This document shows positions 50,093 to 58,701 of a stretch of DNA of 64,000 bases, one piece after another; position 1 is the first letter of the stretch; each line of letters starts with the position of its first letter. The notes beneath the pieces were generated by a model. That model ran no database searches. It was not told the origin of the DNA and saw only the letters and a program-made list of their open reading frames with translations. Position numbers and translations under genes: made by a program. This DNA comes from Leishmania mexicana MHOM/GT/2001/U1103 (Eukaryota; Euglenozoa; Kinetoplastea; Trypanosomatida; Trypanosomatidae). The stretch lies in assembly GCF_000234665.1 (NCBI RefSeq), contig NC_018318.1, forward strand, positions 471,773 to 535,772. The letters run 5' to 3'.

Positions 50093-50096
50093 ATGA
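50082..50096 (+). other. upstream mini-ORF overlapping the next start codon
   Basis: ATG CGA AGC AGA TGA encodes four residues. Its stop codon TGA (50094-50096) overlaps the start ATG of the following gene (50093-50095) as ATGA. It lies between the likely splice acceptor (50067) and the main start, so it could be read by scanning ribosomes. Confidence 0.45.
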
Positions 50097-50710
50097 CGTC
50101 TTGTGCGACAGATAGCTCCCGTCGGCCGGCGCCCCTAGCGCTCGGCGTGGTCGTGTCTGTGGCGCTCGTGCTGCTGAGCGTGTGCGGCGTACCGACGCAG
50201 GCGGCCACGGTGACGGACTTGAAGAACGTGGTTAAGAATGAGATGTACAGAATCGACATAGGCATGACGGACTTCTACAGCTCCCTCAGCGTTTCTCCGA
50301 CTGTGCAGCAGCAGTACTGCACGACGGCCATCGCCAGCCAGGCTGCCGGCTTGAGTCTCACGATGGAGTCGCTCTCCTCGCCATACGGCGTGCTTGCCAC
50401 GGAATATGGCTTCCTCATCTACAAGGACGCGTATGTCTTTGGCCCGTCGATTAAACTCATCGGCGCCTCAGCCTGGTCAAACGGGACGCTGACGACGGAT
50501 ATTCAGATGGGCAGGAACATCCTCGTGCCCTACCTCACGAACACCATTGTTTTCGTCACCGGTATCCTAGAGAGCGAGGACGGCAGGCAGAACATCCTCC
50601 CTATGACGCGCTTCATGATGGTCGACTCCTACCTCTGCGCCTACATGCACATGGACGTCGCCAACCTCTACCGCAACACTTTCCGCGCCGTTTTTGCAGA
50701 GCTGGCGTAG
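50093..50710 (+). CDS. Predicted secreted protein, paralogue 1 of a pair
   Basis: The protein is 205 residues. An N-terminal signal peptide is clear: a basic start, the hydrophobic run LALGVVVSVALVLLSVCGV, and a likely cleavage near PTQAA (about 37). The mature part is about 168 residues with two Cys (76 and 182) that could form one disulphide, and one N-glycosylation sequon (Asn130-Gly-Thr). There is no second hydrophobic helix or GPI-type tail, so secretion or luminal retention is likely. The sequence aligns by spacing with the gene at 52908: the first Cys falls at residue 76 in both, then LIG, VTG, NILP and a second Cys follow at almost equal distances. I recognise no named family. A beta-sandwich-like pattern of alternating hydrophobic strands is visible in 90-160 but is only a guess. 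Confidence 0.85.
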   Translation: MTSCATDSSRRPAPLALGVVVSVALVLLSVCGVPTQAATVTDLKNVVKNEMYRIDIGMTDFYSSLSVSPTVQQQYCTTAIASQAAGLSLTMESLSSPYGVLATEYGFLIYKDAYVFGPSIKLIGASAWSNGTLTTDIQMGRNILVPYLTNTIVFVTGILESEDGRQNILPMTRFMMVDSYLCAYMHMDVANLYRNTFRAVFAELA

Positions 50711-52393
50711 GGGGGCTCGCGTGGATGGGCTGATGTTTTCTAATGGGCCCCTGTACGTTGGTGCATTGGCTCTCTCAGCTTTCGCTTTCCTTCTAGAAAT
50801 TCTCCCTGACGGTCCAGAGGCGCACAAAGGGGGTGGCGAGGCGGGTGGGGGTGGATGCTTCCAGGGGTTGTCCAGCGACGTCTGTGCCTCGGTTTCTCGA
50901 AACCTCCCTTGCTCGCCCTCTCGGCTCTCGGGGCCGTCCACGTCGACGGCCGTCAAGGCTGAACGCTTGACAGCATTTTGGTTGTGCTTGCGCGACCGTA
51001 GACCACGTTGTTACCTCCCCCCCTTTTTCATTCTCGTCTTTCTTCCACACAGAGCGTGGCGTTGCGTGCTTCTCTTTTCCTGTGCTGTATTGGCTCTCCG
51101 TTTCTCCCCCTTTCGGTGTGTGCGCGTGCGCATTGGGGCGCGTGTCTTCCTGTTCACGGTCACGGATGCCGTTGGGCGTTGCGACACGGATGACGGCGTC
51201 ATTCGTCCCTTCTCCCTCATCATCATCTCCTTGTGGTGCCCCTCGCCCCCCACCCCCTCCGCTGGCTGTATTTTCCTTTTGGTGTACTTGTTTTTTTGTT
51301 GTGTGTGGGGGAGCCGAGGGAGGGCGGGGGTGGTGGGTGGTAGTTTGGCCCTCCTCGCTATCTGTATCTCTGTGGGTGTATCTTCTTCCCTCTGATCGCT
51401 CACTATCAATCCTCCTCAGCACACGGTGGCTGTTGCCTCCACCCCCGCCCCCTCACCGAGAATGATGTGACATGTACAACCTACACCGACGTACACACCC
51501 TAACCCTTCCTCTCTGTACGTGAAGGCGTTCTGCCGTGCTGAGCTGCGACGTCATCGCCTTTATCCTTATCCGATGCTGCCGGCGATGCTGGAGACTTGG
51601 TGGTTGAAGAATGCTGCACCCAGTCGCCTCGGATGGGGGATTTTGTTCATCCCCGGCAGCAGCCGAGGAGGCGTTGGCGGCGGTGGTGGGTGGTGGCAGG
51701 GTCTCTCGCTCTTCTGTGCCCCCCCCCCCCTCACCCCCTATACAAGGGGGATGAAAAGGTATTCCCTGAATTCTGGAGACAACCGAAAAAAACGACGAGA
51801 GAGAGCAAACGGTGGACCCCCCGCGCGCAGGGAAGAAGAGGGGGAGGGCCGCTGCATCACAGTGGAGGCCACGGCGCATGAGGCGCTTGTGCACACCCAC
51901 AAGCGCACACAGACTTAACATACGTGTGAGTGCGTGGACGTGTTCTTCGGCTTGCACCTCTTATCCCTTGACAGCATGGGTCTTTGCTGCTGTGGTGGTG
52001 GGACGTCATGGAGTCTGTGGTGCAGTACGGAGCGAGGGAGAGCAGCTGCTGCTGCACATGCCGCAAGCACTGAGCTCGCATGCTCTCCAAAGTGCTTTGG
52101 AGAGAACGGGTTGGGGATGAGCGTCTTCGAGACATGACGTTCGTCCTCTGCTCCCTCTTCCGGCATCTACAGGTGAACATGTCTTTTGCGTGCTCGTGTC
52201 TTCGCGTGCTGATAAACTGTCCCCCCTCCTCACGCCTTCCTTCTCTCGCTTGTCTTCACCTGTTGGCGTCCCTCTCTCTCTGTACGGTGGGGGGGGGGCA
52301 TGCGCTGCGACGTGACGCCGACGCCGTTGACGTACGGTCGTTCAATCACGCATCCGTGAAACCCGATCTCTCCCCCGACCCACGCCACACACG

Positions 52394-52413
52394 TATATAT
52401 ATATATATATATA
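52394..52413. repeat. AT dinucleotide microsatellite
   Basis: A perfect TA alternation of about 20 bases inside otherwise GC-rich spacer DNA. Confidence 0.95.
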
Positions 52414-52863
52414 CATGCTCTTCCCGTTTGAAATGCAATGCAGTTCGTCGCTGTCTTGTAGACACCTCCCTCCTCTCCCTCCCCCACACTCGCTCGCACA
52501 CCGCAGACGCAAAACACGCAACCCACGAAACCTTCAATCTGTTTTCTGCCCCTCACGCGGCAAGCGTTTTGCGTTTTTCTTGCCCGCCGTGTGGAGCTTT
52601 CACGGCGCTGTAGCACACAGACGTTGCGTGTCACTGCGTCGCACTATCCGCCTCTCTGCTTACACGCGTTTGGGTAAAGAGGAGGTGTGCGCTCTCCCTG
52701 GGCAGCTCACCGCACCCGCACTGCAGGCCCCTCTCAGTATTGTTGTTGGTTTCGCTTGGGCCACACTTAGAGCATCGTAACCACCCCCATTCACGGCTTC
52801 TCTAGTTGTATGCGTGTGTGCGCGCCGGGACTCGCCTCCGGCACACTGCATCCCTTCGGCATC

Positions 52864-52880
52864 ATCTCTTGTCTTTCTAG
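52864..52880 (+). promoter_or_regulatory. candidate spliced-leader acceptor before secreted paralogue 2
   Basis: ATCTCTTGTCTTTCTAG ends in AG at 52879-52880, about 27 nt before ATG 52908. Confidence 0.55.
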
Positions 52881-52907
52881 CGAGAAGACTTCTCTGGTTC
52901 GCTTGCG

Positions 52908-53516
52908 ATGCCCTCCTCCACTCGCGCGTCCCGTCTCGTGGTGTCCGCGGCGGCAGCGGCGGCTGTTTTGGCTGTGCTGCTCGTGGGGCCGTGCTGTTTT
53001 CTGACCGCCTACGCGGCCACCTCTCTGGACGACTTTGGGCGAGAATACCAAGCTATTATGGAGTCCGCCGGCAAAGGCTTCAGCATGCTCTATCGCGACA
53101 TGACGGCACCGCCTACCTCATACCAGTGGGAGTGCATGCAGGACTTGTCGTTGCATTATAGCGTGGCCTACGCATCTCTGACAGAGCCGTACACGGTGAA
53201 CGTCTTGGCCTCCATGATCACGGTGACGCGAGCTGCTTCTACCAGTGGTGTGTCCTACAGCCTTATCGGCATTGCCTGCACCTACGACGGAAGCTGCGGT
53301 GATTTGAAGCGTGGAAGCTCGCTTACCTTTTCACTGCGAGAGGACCTGATTATCATTGTGACCGGCTCAGTCTTTAGTAACAGCATCACGAACTTCTTGC
53401 CGGTGTCCTATTACGTCGTCCAGCGCGCGAGCTCGTGCTCCAGCGCCAACGTCGCCAATGTAACGAGGCCCTTCAGTGTCGGCGCCTCATCCGTGTGGAT
53501 GCAGCTCTGGCAGTGA
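52908..53516 (+). CDS. Predicted secreted protein, paralogue 2 of a pair
   Basis: The protein is 202 residues. It has a signal peptide (basic MPSSTRASR, then the Ala/Val/Leu run AAAAAAVLAVLLV, with likely cleavage near TAYAA at about 37). The mature part has Cys76 and Cys177 at the positions shared with the gene at 50093. Two extra Cys lie close together at 124 and 130 (CTYDGSC), which could form a second disulphide loop. One N-glycosylation sequon is present (Asn184-Val-Thr). Shared landmarks with paralogue 1 are LIG, VTG, F/ILP, Cys, and VAN. Overall identity by eye is low, so the duplication is old. No transmembrane helix beyond the signal was seen and the end is short and hydrophobic (SSVWMQLWQ). 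Function unknown. Confidence 0.85.
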   Translation: MPSSTRASRLVVSAAAAAAVLAVLLVGPCCFLTAYAATSLDDFGREYQAIMESAGKGFSMLYRDMTAPPTSYQWECMQDLSLHYSVAYASLTEPYTVNVLASMITVTRAASTSGVSYSLIGIACTYDGSCGDLKRGSSLTFSLREDLIIIVTGSVFSNSITNFLPVSYYVVQRASSCSSANVANVTRPFSVGASSVWMQLWQ

Positions 53517-54783
53517 GCTGGAGGCAAAGGAACGGAGCTGCGTTTTCACAGCGAACACGCCTCCCGGCGAGCTGTCTCTCTCTTTCGTGGGTTGTTCGAG
53601 GCTTGCATGGGTGCTCACACACGGAGCACGACCAGCGGCAGATGTTTCCTTCTCACCTTTTCGGAGTCCCCGGCACGGCGGGTGCGTGCGTGCGTGCACG
53701 TGTGGACTTGTGCCGTTCATTGTTGTCTTCGTCTCACCTCCCTCGTTTCCCCTCGCTCGAGGCGTGTTTCTCTCGGGAAGGTGGCGGTGGTGTTGGTCGG
53801 GGGCGGGGTGAGGGGCTCCCCCCCACCCCCGACGGTAGGCGACGGCGTCCTCTGCCCTCGTGCTGCACCGCCGTGGCGCATCATCGCTAGAAACAGAGGA
53901 AGATGTTGTTTGGTTGCCCTCTCTTTATATTTTCTTACGGGGCAACGGGGGGAGGCTGTGCAGGCTCGTTTTTGTGTGCCTGGGTTGTATGTGCTGCCGC
54001 CGTTTTGATACCTCGGAGAGGTGCCGCTCTGTACACGCCACGCCTGCATCGAAGTTCAAGCTGCGAAGACGGTGGGGTGAGGGAATACACACGTTCTAGA
54101 TGCTTTTCGAACAACAAAGTCCAGCATGCAGGGAGTTGTACATGCTTCACTGCTGCGACCGCCGAGGCTTGCGACGACGTGCGGGTGCGTGCAAGAGGAA
54201 GGGGGGGGGCAGAGGCTGCAGAGGAAGCGGGTGAGAAGCCAACATTTTCTTGGCTTGCGGCGCGTCTGTGCTTTCCCGCGCCCCTTCGCGCACCGCTCCT
54301 TCTCGCCCCTTCAGACCCCAGTGGTCTGTTCGCAAGCAACTCGTCTGCCTCCCCCTGCCGCACTAGGTGCAACGCTTTCTGCCCAGCCGATGGGGTGTGC
54401 GTCTGGGTGGCTGTGCTTGTTGTTTTTTTGTGCCGTGCCCACCCTTCCCGCTCTGGAGAGTAGCGACGGAGGCTTCCCATCAGTTGAGTCGCTGCTGTGT
54501 AGAGCCGCGATGCGTCACGGCTGCTTGATGTTTGCCTGGGATCGATCGCCTTGCTGGACGGCCACACACACGCGTTCTCCGCTCTCAACTTTCTTTCTCC
54601 TCTTCCTCCCCCTCTCTGCTCCTTGTGCGCACTGCGCGAAATGCACCATTGTCCCCCGGGCGGGCTGATGTCCTCGCCACGCCTTTGCCCGGCCATCGAC
54701 CCCCTCCCCCCTCTCGCGTCTCGCAACGAAACACTGCACACTACCCTCTCACCGGCTCTTCTCCCACAAGTCTTTTTACGGTC
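53517..54783. other. intergenic / UTR region
   Basis: Has a G run at about 54203-54210 and C-rich patches near 53819-53828. The pyrimidine tract before the next gene ends in AG at 54769-54770. No gene-like frame; the longer ones are Arg/Ser/Cys-rich shadows. Confidence 0.6.
54755..54770 (+). promoter_or_regulatory. candidate spliced-leader acceptor before the ubiquitin-like/eS31 gene
   Basis: GCTCTTCTCCCACAAG ends in AG at 54769-54770, 13 nt before ATG 54784. A short leader is common for highly expressed ribosomal protein genes. Confidence 0.5.
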
Positions 54784-55242
54784 ATGCAAATCTTCGTCAA
54801 GAACGCCGCCGGCCGCTCGGTGGCTGTGCGCGTGTCCGCCGAGGACACCGTCGCCTTCCTCAAGGCTCAGGCCAACGTGACGCAGGGCAACCTCTTCTTC
54901 GCGGGCATGTGCCTCGCCGAGGAGGCGACGCTCGCCGCTTACGGTCTGTCCAAGGAGTCCACCGTCGACGTGGTCATCCCGGTGGAGGGTGGTAAGGGCA
55001 AGAAGAAGAAGAAGCGCATCTTCACGAAGCCGAAGAAGCCGACGCACCGCCACAAGCTGGAGAAGATGCGCGCACTCAAGTACTTCAAGGTGACAGAGAA
55101 CGACGACGGCTCCTACAAGGTGGAGCGTACGCGCCAGGACTGCCCGCACCCTCAGTGCGGCGCCGGCGTGTACATGGCCCAGCACAAGGACCGTCAGTAC
55201 TGCGGCAAGTGCCACCTCACCTACAAGGCGGAGAGCAAGTAG
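54784..55242 (+). CDS. RPS27A: Diverged ubiquitin-like / ribosomal protein eS31 (S27a) fusion
   Basis: The protein is 152 residues. Residues 1-70 form a ubiquitin-like domain starting [15 protein letters not shown] and ending VEGG, six residues shorter than ubiquitin. The rest is eS31: a Lys-rich junction ([15 protein letters not shown]), then the zinc-finger part with four Cys (CPHPQCG ... YCGKCHLTY). In ordinary eukaryotes the first part is canonical ubiquitin, cleaved off during small-subunit maturation. Here the residue aligned with ubiquitin Lys48 is Met42, Lys11 is Arg, the hydrophobic Leu8 and Ile44 are Ala and Phe, and the tail RLRGG has become IPVEGG. Lys6, Lys27 and Lys63 equivalents are kept. 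It therefore looks like a FUBI-type chaperone domain rather than working ubiquitin. The Gly-Gly is followed directly by the eS31 basic start, as a protease site needs. Confidence 0.95.
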   Translation: MQIFVKNAAGRSVAVRVSAEDTVAFLKAQANVTQGNLFFAGMCLAEEATLAAYGLSKESTVDVVIPVEGGKGKKKKKRIFTKPKKPTHRHKLEKMRALKYFKVTENDDGSYKVERTRQDCPHPQCGAGVYMAQHKDRQYCGKCHLTYKAESK

Positions 55243-56022
55243 AGTGTGCGGGGCAACCACACGCGAGGGACGAAGACAAGGATAACAGAAGGCAACGCGG
55301 CAAAACGGAGGACGGCCGCATACAAAAACAAACAAACAAACAGGTGAGCGGACGCACACCTGCCTGAGAAGTGCGCTGCCGCAGCGTGTGTGTGTGTGTC
55401 GCCGCGTTGCGGTCTGTACCCTCCCCCCACTTCCCCTGTCTGCGTCTCTCTCTCTCTGTGTGTGCGTGGGCTCATTTTCTCCGTTTCTTTTTTTCGTTTT
55501 GTTTTGTTTTATTTCTCTTCGAAAATGAGAAAAACGACCCGAAAATGGTCTCCGCCGGCGTTGTATCTCTGCCCCCCCCCCGCTGTCCCAGAGCGTAGGG
55601 TGCACCGTCTGCTGCTTCCCCAGACGGCGCGCAGGATGGGGCGGCAGTCTCGGAGGCTGCGACGTGTGTCATGATAGCTGTGACGGCGGGTGCGTACGGC
55701 TGCTTCTATCTCTGCGGCGATGCACCGCCTCGTGTTGCGTTGGATTTCCATCCAACTCCTCTCCCCACCCCCACCCGAGGCGTGCGTGTGCGGCGGTGTG
55801 CGGTGGCTCGCACACGACACCTTGTGTTTCCATCGCATGTTGCGTCGCTCGCTGCAGTTGGTGCTCTGAGCGTTTTCTTCCCCCTTCTCGCAGTCTTTTT
55901 ACCCCTTGCTTTCATACTCCACAGAGAAAAACCGCTCCCGTCTTGCAGCCGGGGCGTGCCTGCGCTGCCCACCCCGCACCCATTTCCTTTCCTGCCGTTG
56001 TGCGTTCTGCACATCGTTACTC
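55243..56022. other. intergenic / UTR region
   Basis: Contains an A-rich stretch at 55321-55342 and a T-rich one at 55486-55518, then a C run near 55573-55582. AG at 55892-55893 and 55923-55924, after pyrimidine runs, are candidate acceptors for the next gene. Confidence 0.6.
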
Positions 56023-57759
56023 ATGTACACCGACTACGCACTGCTACTCAACACGGTGCTCAGCGAATGTGGCTGTGCCGACCCGTCATTGCAGCACACG
56101 GCCGAGACGGTTCCTCTGGTCTACCGCACACTGGCAGAGCACAACTACTACCTCCTGTACGTCGTCTCCGTTGTCAAGGCCCTCCTGCACGAGGACGATG
56201 CGGCATTCGCGCATCTGGCACGTGCGCAGGCGCAGCGACAGGAGGTAGCCGCAGAGACCTTGCCGACACCGGCGCCGCATGTGAGGTCTGTTTCTTCCTC
56301 TCCTATCCCACCCCTCGCGCCGTCCGACAGCCTCGACATGCACCTCACCATCATCGGTGGGGGCACGTGCTGTGAACTGATGCTGCGGCTGATCTGTGGT
56401 CATGGCTGTGCTGGCGGCGGCCGTGGGACTGGGATCTTGTGCGGTACGGCTACTCGAGATCCACTAGTGCATCCATCGCACATCACTGTCATCACACGGC
56501 AACCAGAGCGTCTGGCACGCTACGCGGATCTGGGAGTACATTGCCTCGCTCGTCATCACGGTCGACAGGCAGTGGAGCGCAGCGACGTGGTGGTGCTGGC
56601 CTGCCCTCCAGCGCAGCTACAGGAAATTGCGCGAGACCTCTTTACCTCCGCGGCGATGGAGACGGCCGCGAGCGCGGGGTCTTCTCAAAAAAAGCCGGCA
56701 ACAACAGCGTCATCGCCATCGCTGCCGTCTGGAGCTGCTGCGACGCCCTTGCTGAGGTCGAATGCTGTGCTGCTGTTCTGCATGGCCGGCTTGCCGGTGC
56801 GCAAGGTGGCACAGGCGTTTCAGCACTCCTCGCTCAATCTGATCTTTATGCCGTCACTCCACACGTTCAGCACGCTCTCCCCGTGCGCCGCACCGTCGTG
56901 TGATGGCGACGAGCCGTCCACGGCCGTCTCTTGCTCTGCGTATTCACCAACAAGGGGGGTGCCGCTGCCGACCAAAATGCCGCGGACCCCGGCGCAGTGC
57001 GACAAGTCCCTTGAGGAGCATTCTATCGAAGGCGCAGGGGAATGCTTTACGGCCGCCATGGCCGCGTACCGCAGCGCGCGACTTTCCGAGATGCACTCCT
57101 CGACGTCATTTCTGCGTCCTGCAGTGCTGCAGCAAGCCGCAACGAGCGCTGCTGCTGGGGCGGCAACGGCGCCCGAGGCCACCCGCTCGCGGGTACCGCC
57201 CCTGCCTGGCGGCACGCTGTATCCGACTGCCGCCGCGCCACCCAGACTCACCGACTTCACCGCCGGACGACACCCTTCCACGTGTCCCACCCTGGCAGAA
57301 TACCTGGATCTCTGGCGCGTGGTGAAGGCGTACGTGCAGGCGACCTTTGCAGAGGAGGCGCTGAAGCTTGCTCGGGCTCGCAGCAGTGCTGGTGGTGGCC
57401 CCCAGCAACGTTGCAGCAACACTGGGACAGGCGACAGCTACGGCGGTCTTGTGAGTGTTGTGCTGCCAGACACGACATCGAAGCGCCGCCGCGAGTCAGA
57501 ACCTGGTAAAGTCGAGGCCGAGCTGCTGCCTGCCCTGGTACTCCTACCAGCTGCGCAGACGAGGGTATTATGGGACGCGTGGTGGGGCAACAGTGGGCGC
57601 GGCGGTCTTTTATTCAGGGGCGCTGCCGCGCCGCCACTGCCACCTTCCGTGACAGGCGTGACGGGTATGTGGCTGTGCCGCGTCTACACGAGCGCGGCTT
57701 CCCTCAAAACCAGCCTTGACGACCAGTTCCGTCACCTTCTCGGTGCCTGCACGCGGTGA
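56023..57759 (+). CDS. NOXRED1-like Rossmann-fold protein (P5CR-related)
   Basis: The protein is 578 residues from ATG 56023; upstream frame positions lack an ATG. A helical N-terminal part (1-80) precedes a Rossmann domain starting at about 106: MHLTIIGGGTCCELML (nucleotide loop GGG), then HITVITRQPERLARYADLGV, then ERSDVVVLACPPAQLQEIAR. This arrangement is that of pyrroline-5-carboxylate reductase-like proteins and, with the extra N-terminal helices, especially of NOXRED1. A low-complexity piece (about 210-245) is followed by SNAVLLFCMAGLPVRKVAQA and FMPSLHTF. The rest carries large Ser/Ala/Pro-rich inserts, with an ordered helix near 420-450 (WRVVKAYVQATFAEEALKLA). The loop reads GGGTCC rather than the usual GxGxxG, so cofactor binding could be altered. 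Proline synthesis itself is not claimed. Confidence 0.75.
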   Translation: MYTDYALLLNTVLSECGCADPSLQHTAETVPLVYRTLAEHNYYLLYVVSVVKALLHEDDAAFAHLARAQAQRQEVAAETLPTPAPHVRSVSSSPIPPLAPSDSLDMHLTIIGGGTCCELMLRLICGHGCAGGGRGTGILCGTATRDPLVHPSHITVITRQPERLARYADLGVHCLARHHGRQAVERSDVVVLACPPAQLQEIARDLFTSAAMETAASAGSSQKKPATTASSPSLPSGAAATPLLRSNAVLLFCMAGLPVRKVAQAFQHSSLNLIFMPSLHTFSTLSPCAAPSCDGDEPSTAVSCSAYSPTRGVPLPTKMPRTPAQCDKSLEEHSIEGAGECFTAAMAAYRSARLSEMHSSTSFLRPAVLQQAATSAAAGAATAPEATRSRVPPLPGGTLYPTAAAPPRLTDFTAGRHPSTCPTLAEYLDLWRVVKAYVQATFAEEALKLARARSSAGGGPQQRCSNTGTGDSYGGLVSVVLPDTTSKRRRESEPGKVEAELLPALVLLPAAQTRVLWDAWWGNSGRGGLLFRGAAAPPLPPSVTGVTGMWLCRVYTSAASLKTSLDDQFRHLLGACTR

Positions 57760-58701
57760 TACTGCCGCCCTGATGAGGCGACCTGCATGATGGGAGGAGG
57801 GAGGGTTTGGCGTGGCGTGACATGATCGTGCCACACCACCGAATGACCTTTTTGTTCTTGCGGGAGAAGCGGGGTGTGCGCCCGACGGCGGATGCCGCCC
57901 CACCGCTTCACCGCCTCCGTACCGCTTCCCATCTCTTCCTCCGCCTTCTGCCATTTTCTTTGACGAGCTCCTCGGCGTTTTGTGTTTTTATGCTTTCTTA
58001 TGTTCGATGTACACAACTTGTGGCACACTCACGCTTGCCCGGCACTGCTTCCCCCTTCTTGTCTTGATGGTGTCGTGCTCGTGGTGCTCCTCGCCGTTTT
58101 CGTTGTCCTCATCTCGCTGTGAGCCGTCCAGAGCGGTGGTGAGGTGTGGTGGTGTCTGAGAGAGGGACACATCGTCATGTCTGGCGGTTGCGGCCCGCCG
58201 ATCATCACCGCCGCTGTCACTCGCCCTTTCTTTCCGGGACTGCTCTTGAGCGGCATTCAGCACAAAACCCATGCGCTCGATTCTTCACTCACGACGCGTG
58301 CTCACATGCTCCCGTGCCTTGGGCTTCCCACACCTGGTCGTCCTCTTCGACGCTCCGGGCGAGAAGAGGGGGGGGGGAGGTGCGTGGCGGGGCGGCGAAG
58401 CACAGCCGCACTCTGTTGGCGTCCAACTTGCCAGTAGCGTTTCGGCGCGCATGCGGCACCCTATCGTCTCCATGCACACGCGTGTGCCGCTTATCTCACC
58501 CTCTACCGCACCTCCACTGCTCTGACGACCACTCCCACAAATACGCCCCCCTACGCACGCACAGGGCGAGACGCGCAGACCCAGACACCCACCGCGACAC
58601 AAGTCGACCCCCGTCCGATCCGCCCTGGTCTGTGCTTTACTTGTGCCTCCCTCCCCGCCTTCTGCCGTTTCGTTTTGTGTTTGCCGGGTTTGGCCGCTGT
58701 C
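57760..58701. other. intergenic / UTR region
   Basis: Has a G run near 58370-58377 and CT-rich sequence before 58702. No AG follows the last pyrimidine run close to the ATG, so the acceptor is probably earlier (around 58560). No gene seen. Confidence 0.55.

Larger units (their letters stand above)
50711..52907. other. intergenic / UTR region between the secreted paralogues
   Basis: 2.2 kb. Has a C run at about 51720-51730, a G run at 52289-52297 and an (AT) run at about 52394-52413. The pyrimidine tract at 52864-52878 precedes the next gene. No third paralogue copy or pseudogene was noticed, and short frames are low-complexity. Confidence 0.6.

Noticed and set aside
51734..51750. C5/G5 inverted repeat as a possible terminator hairpin
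   Set aside because: A five-base stem in C-rich DNA is weak, and trypanosomatid genes do not end at such hairpins.
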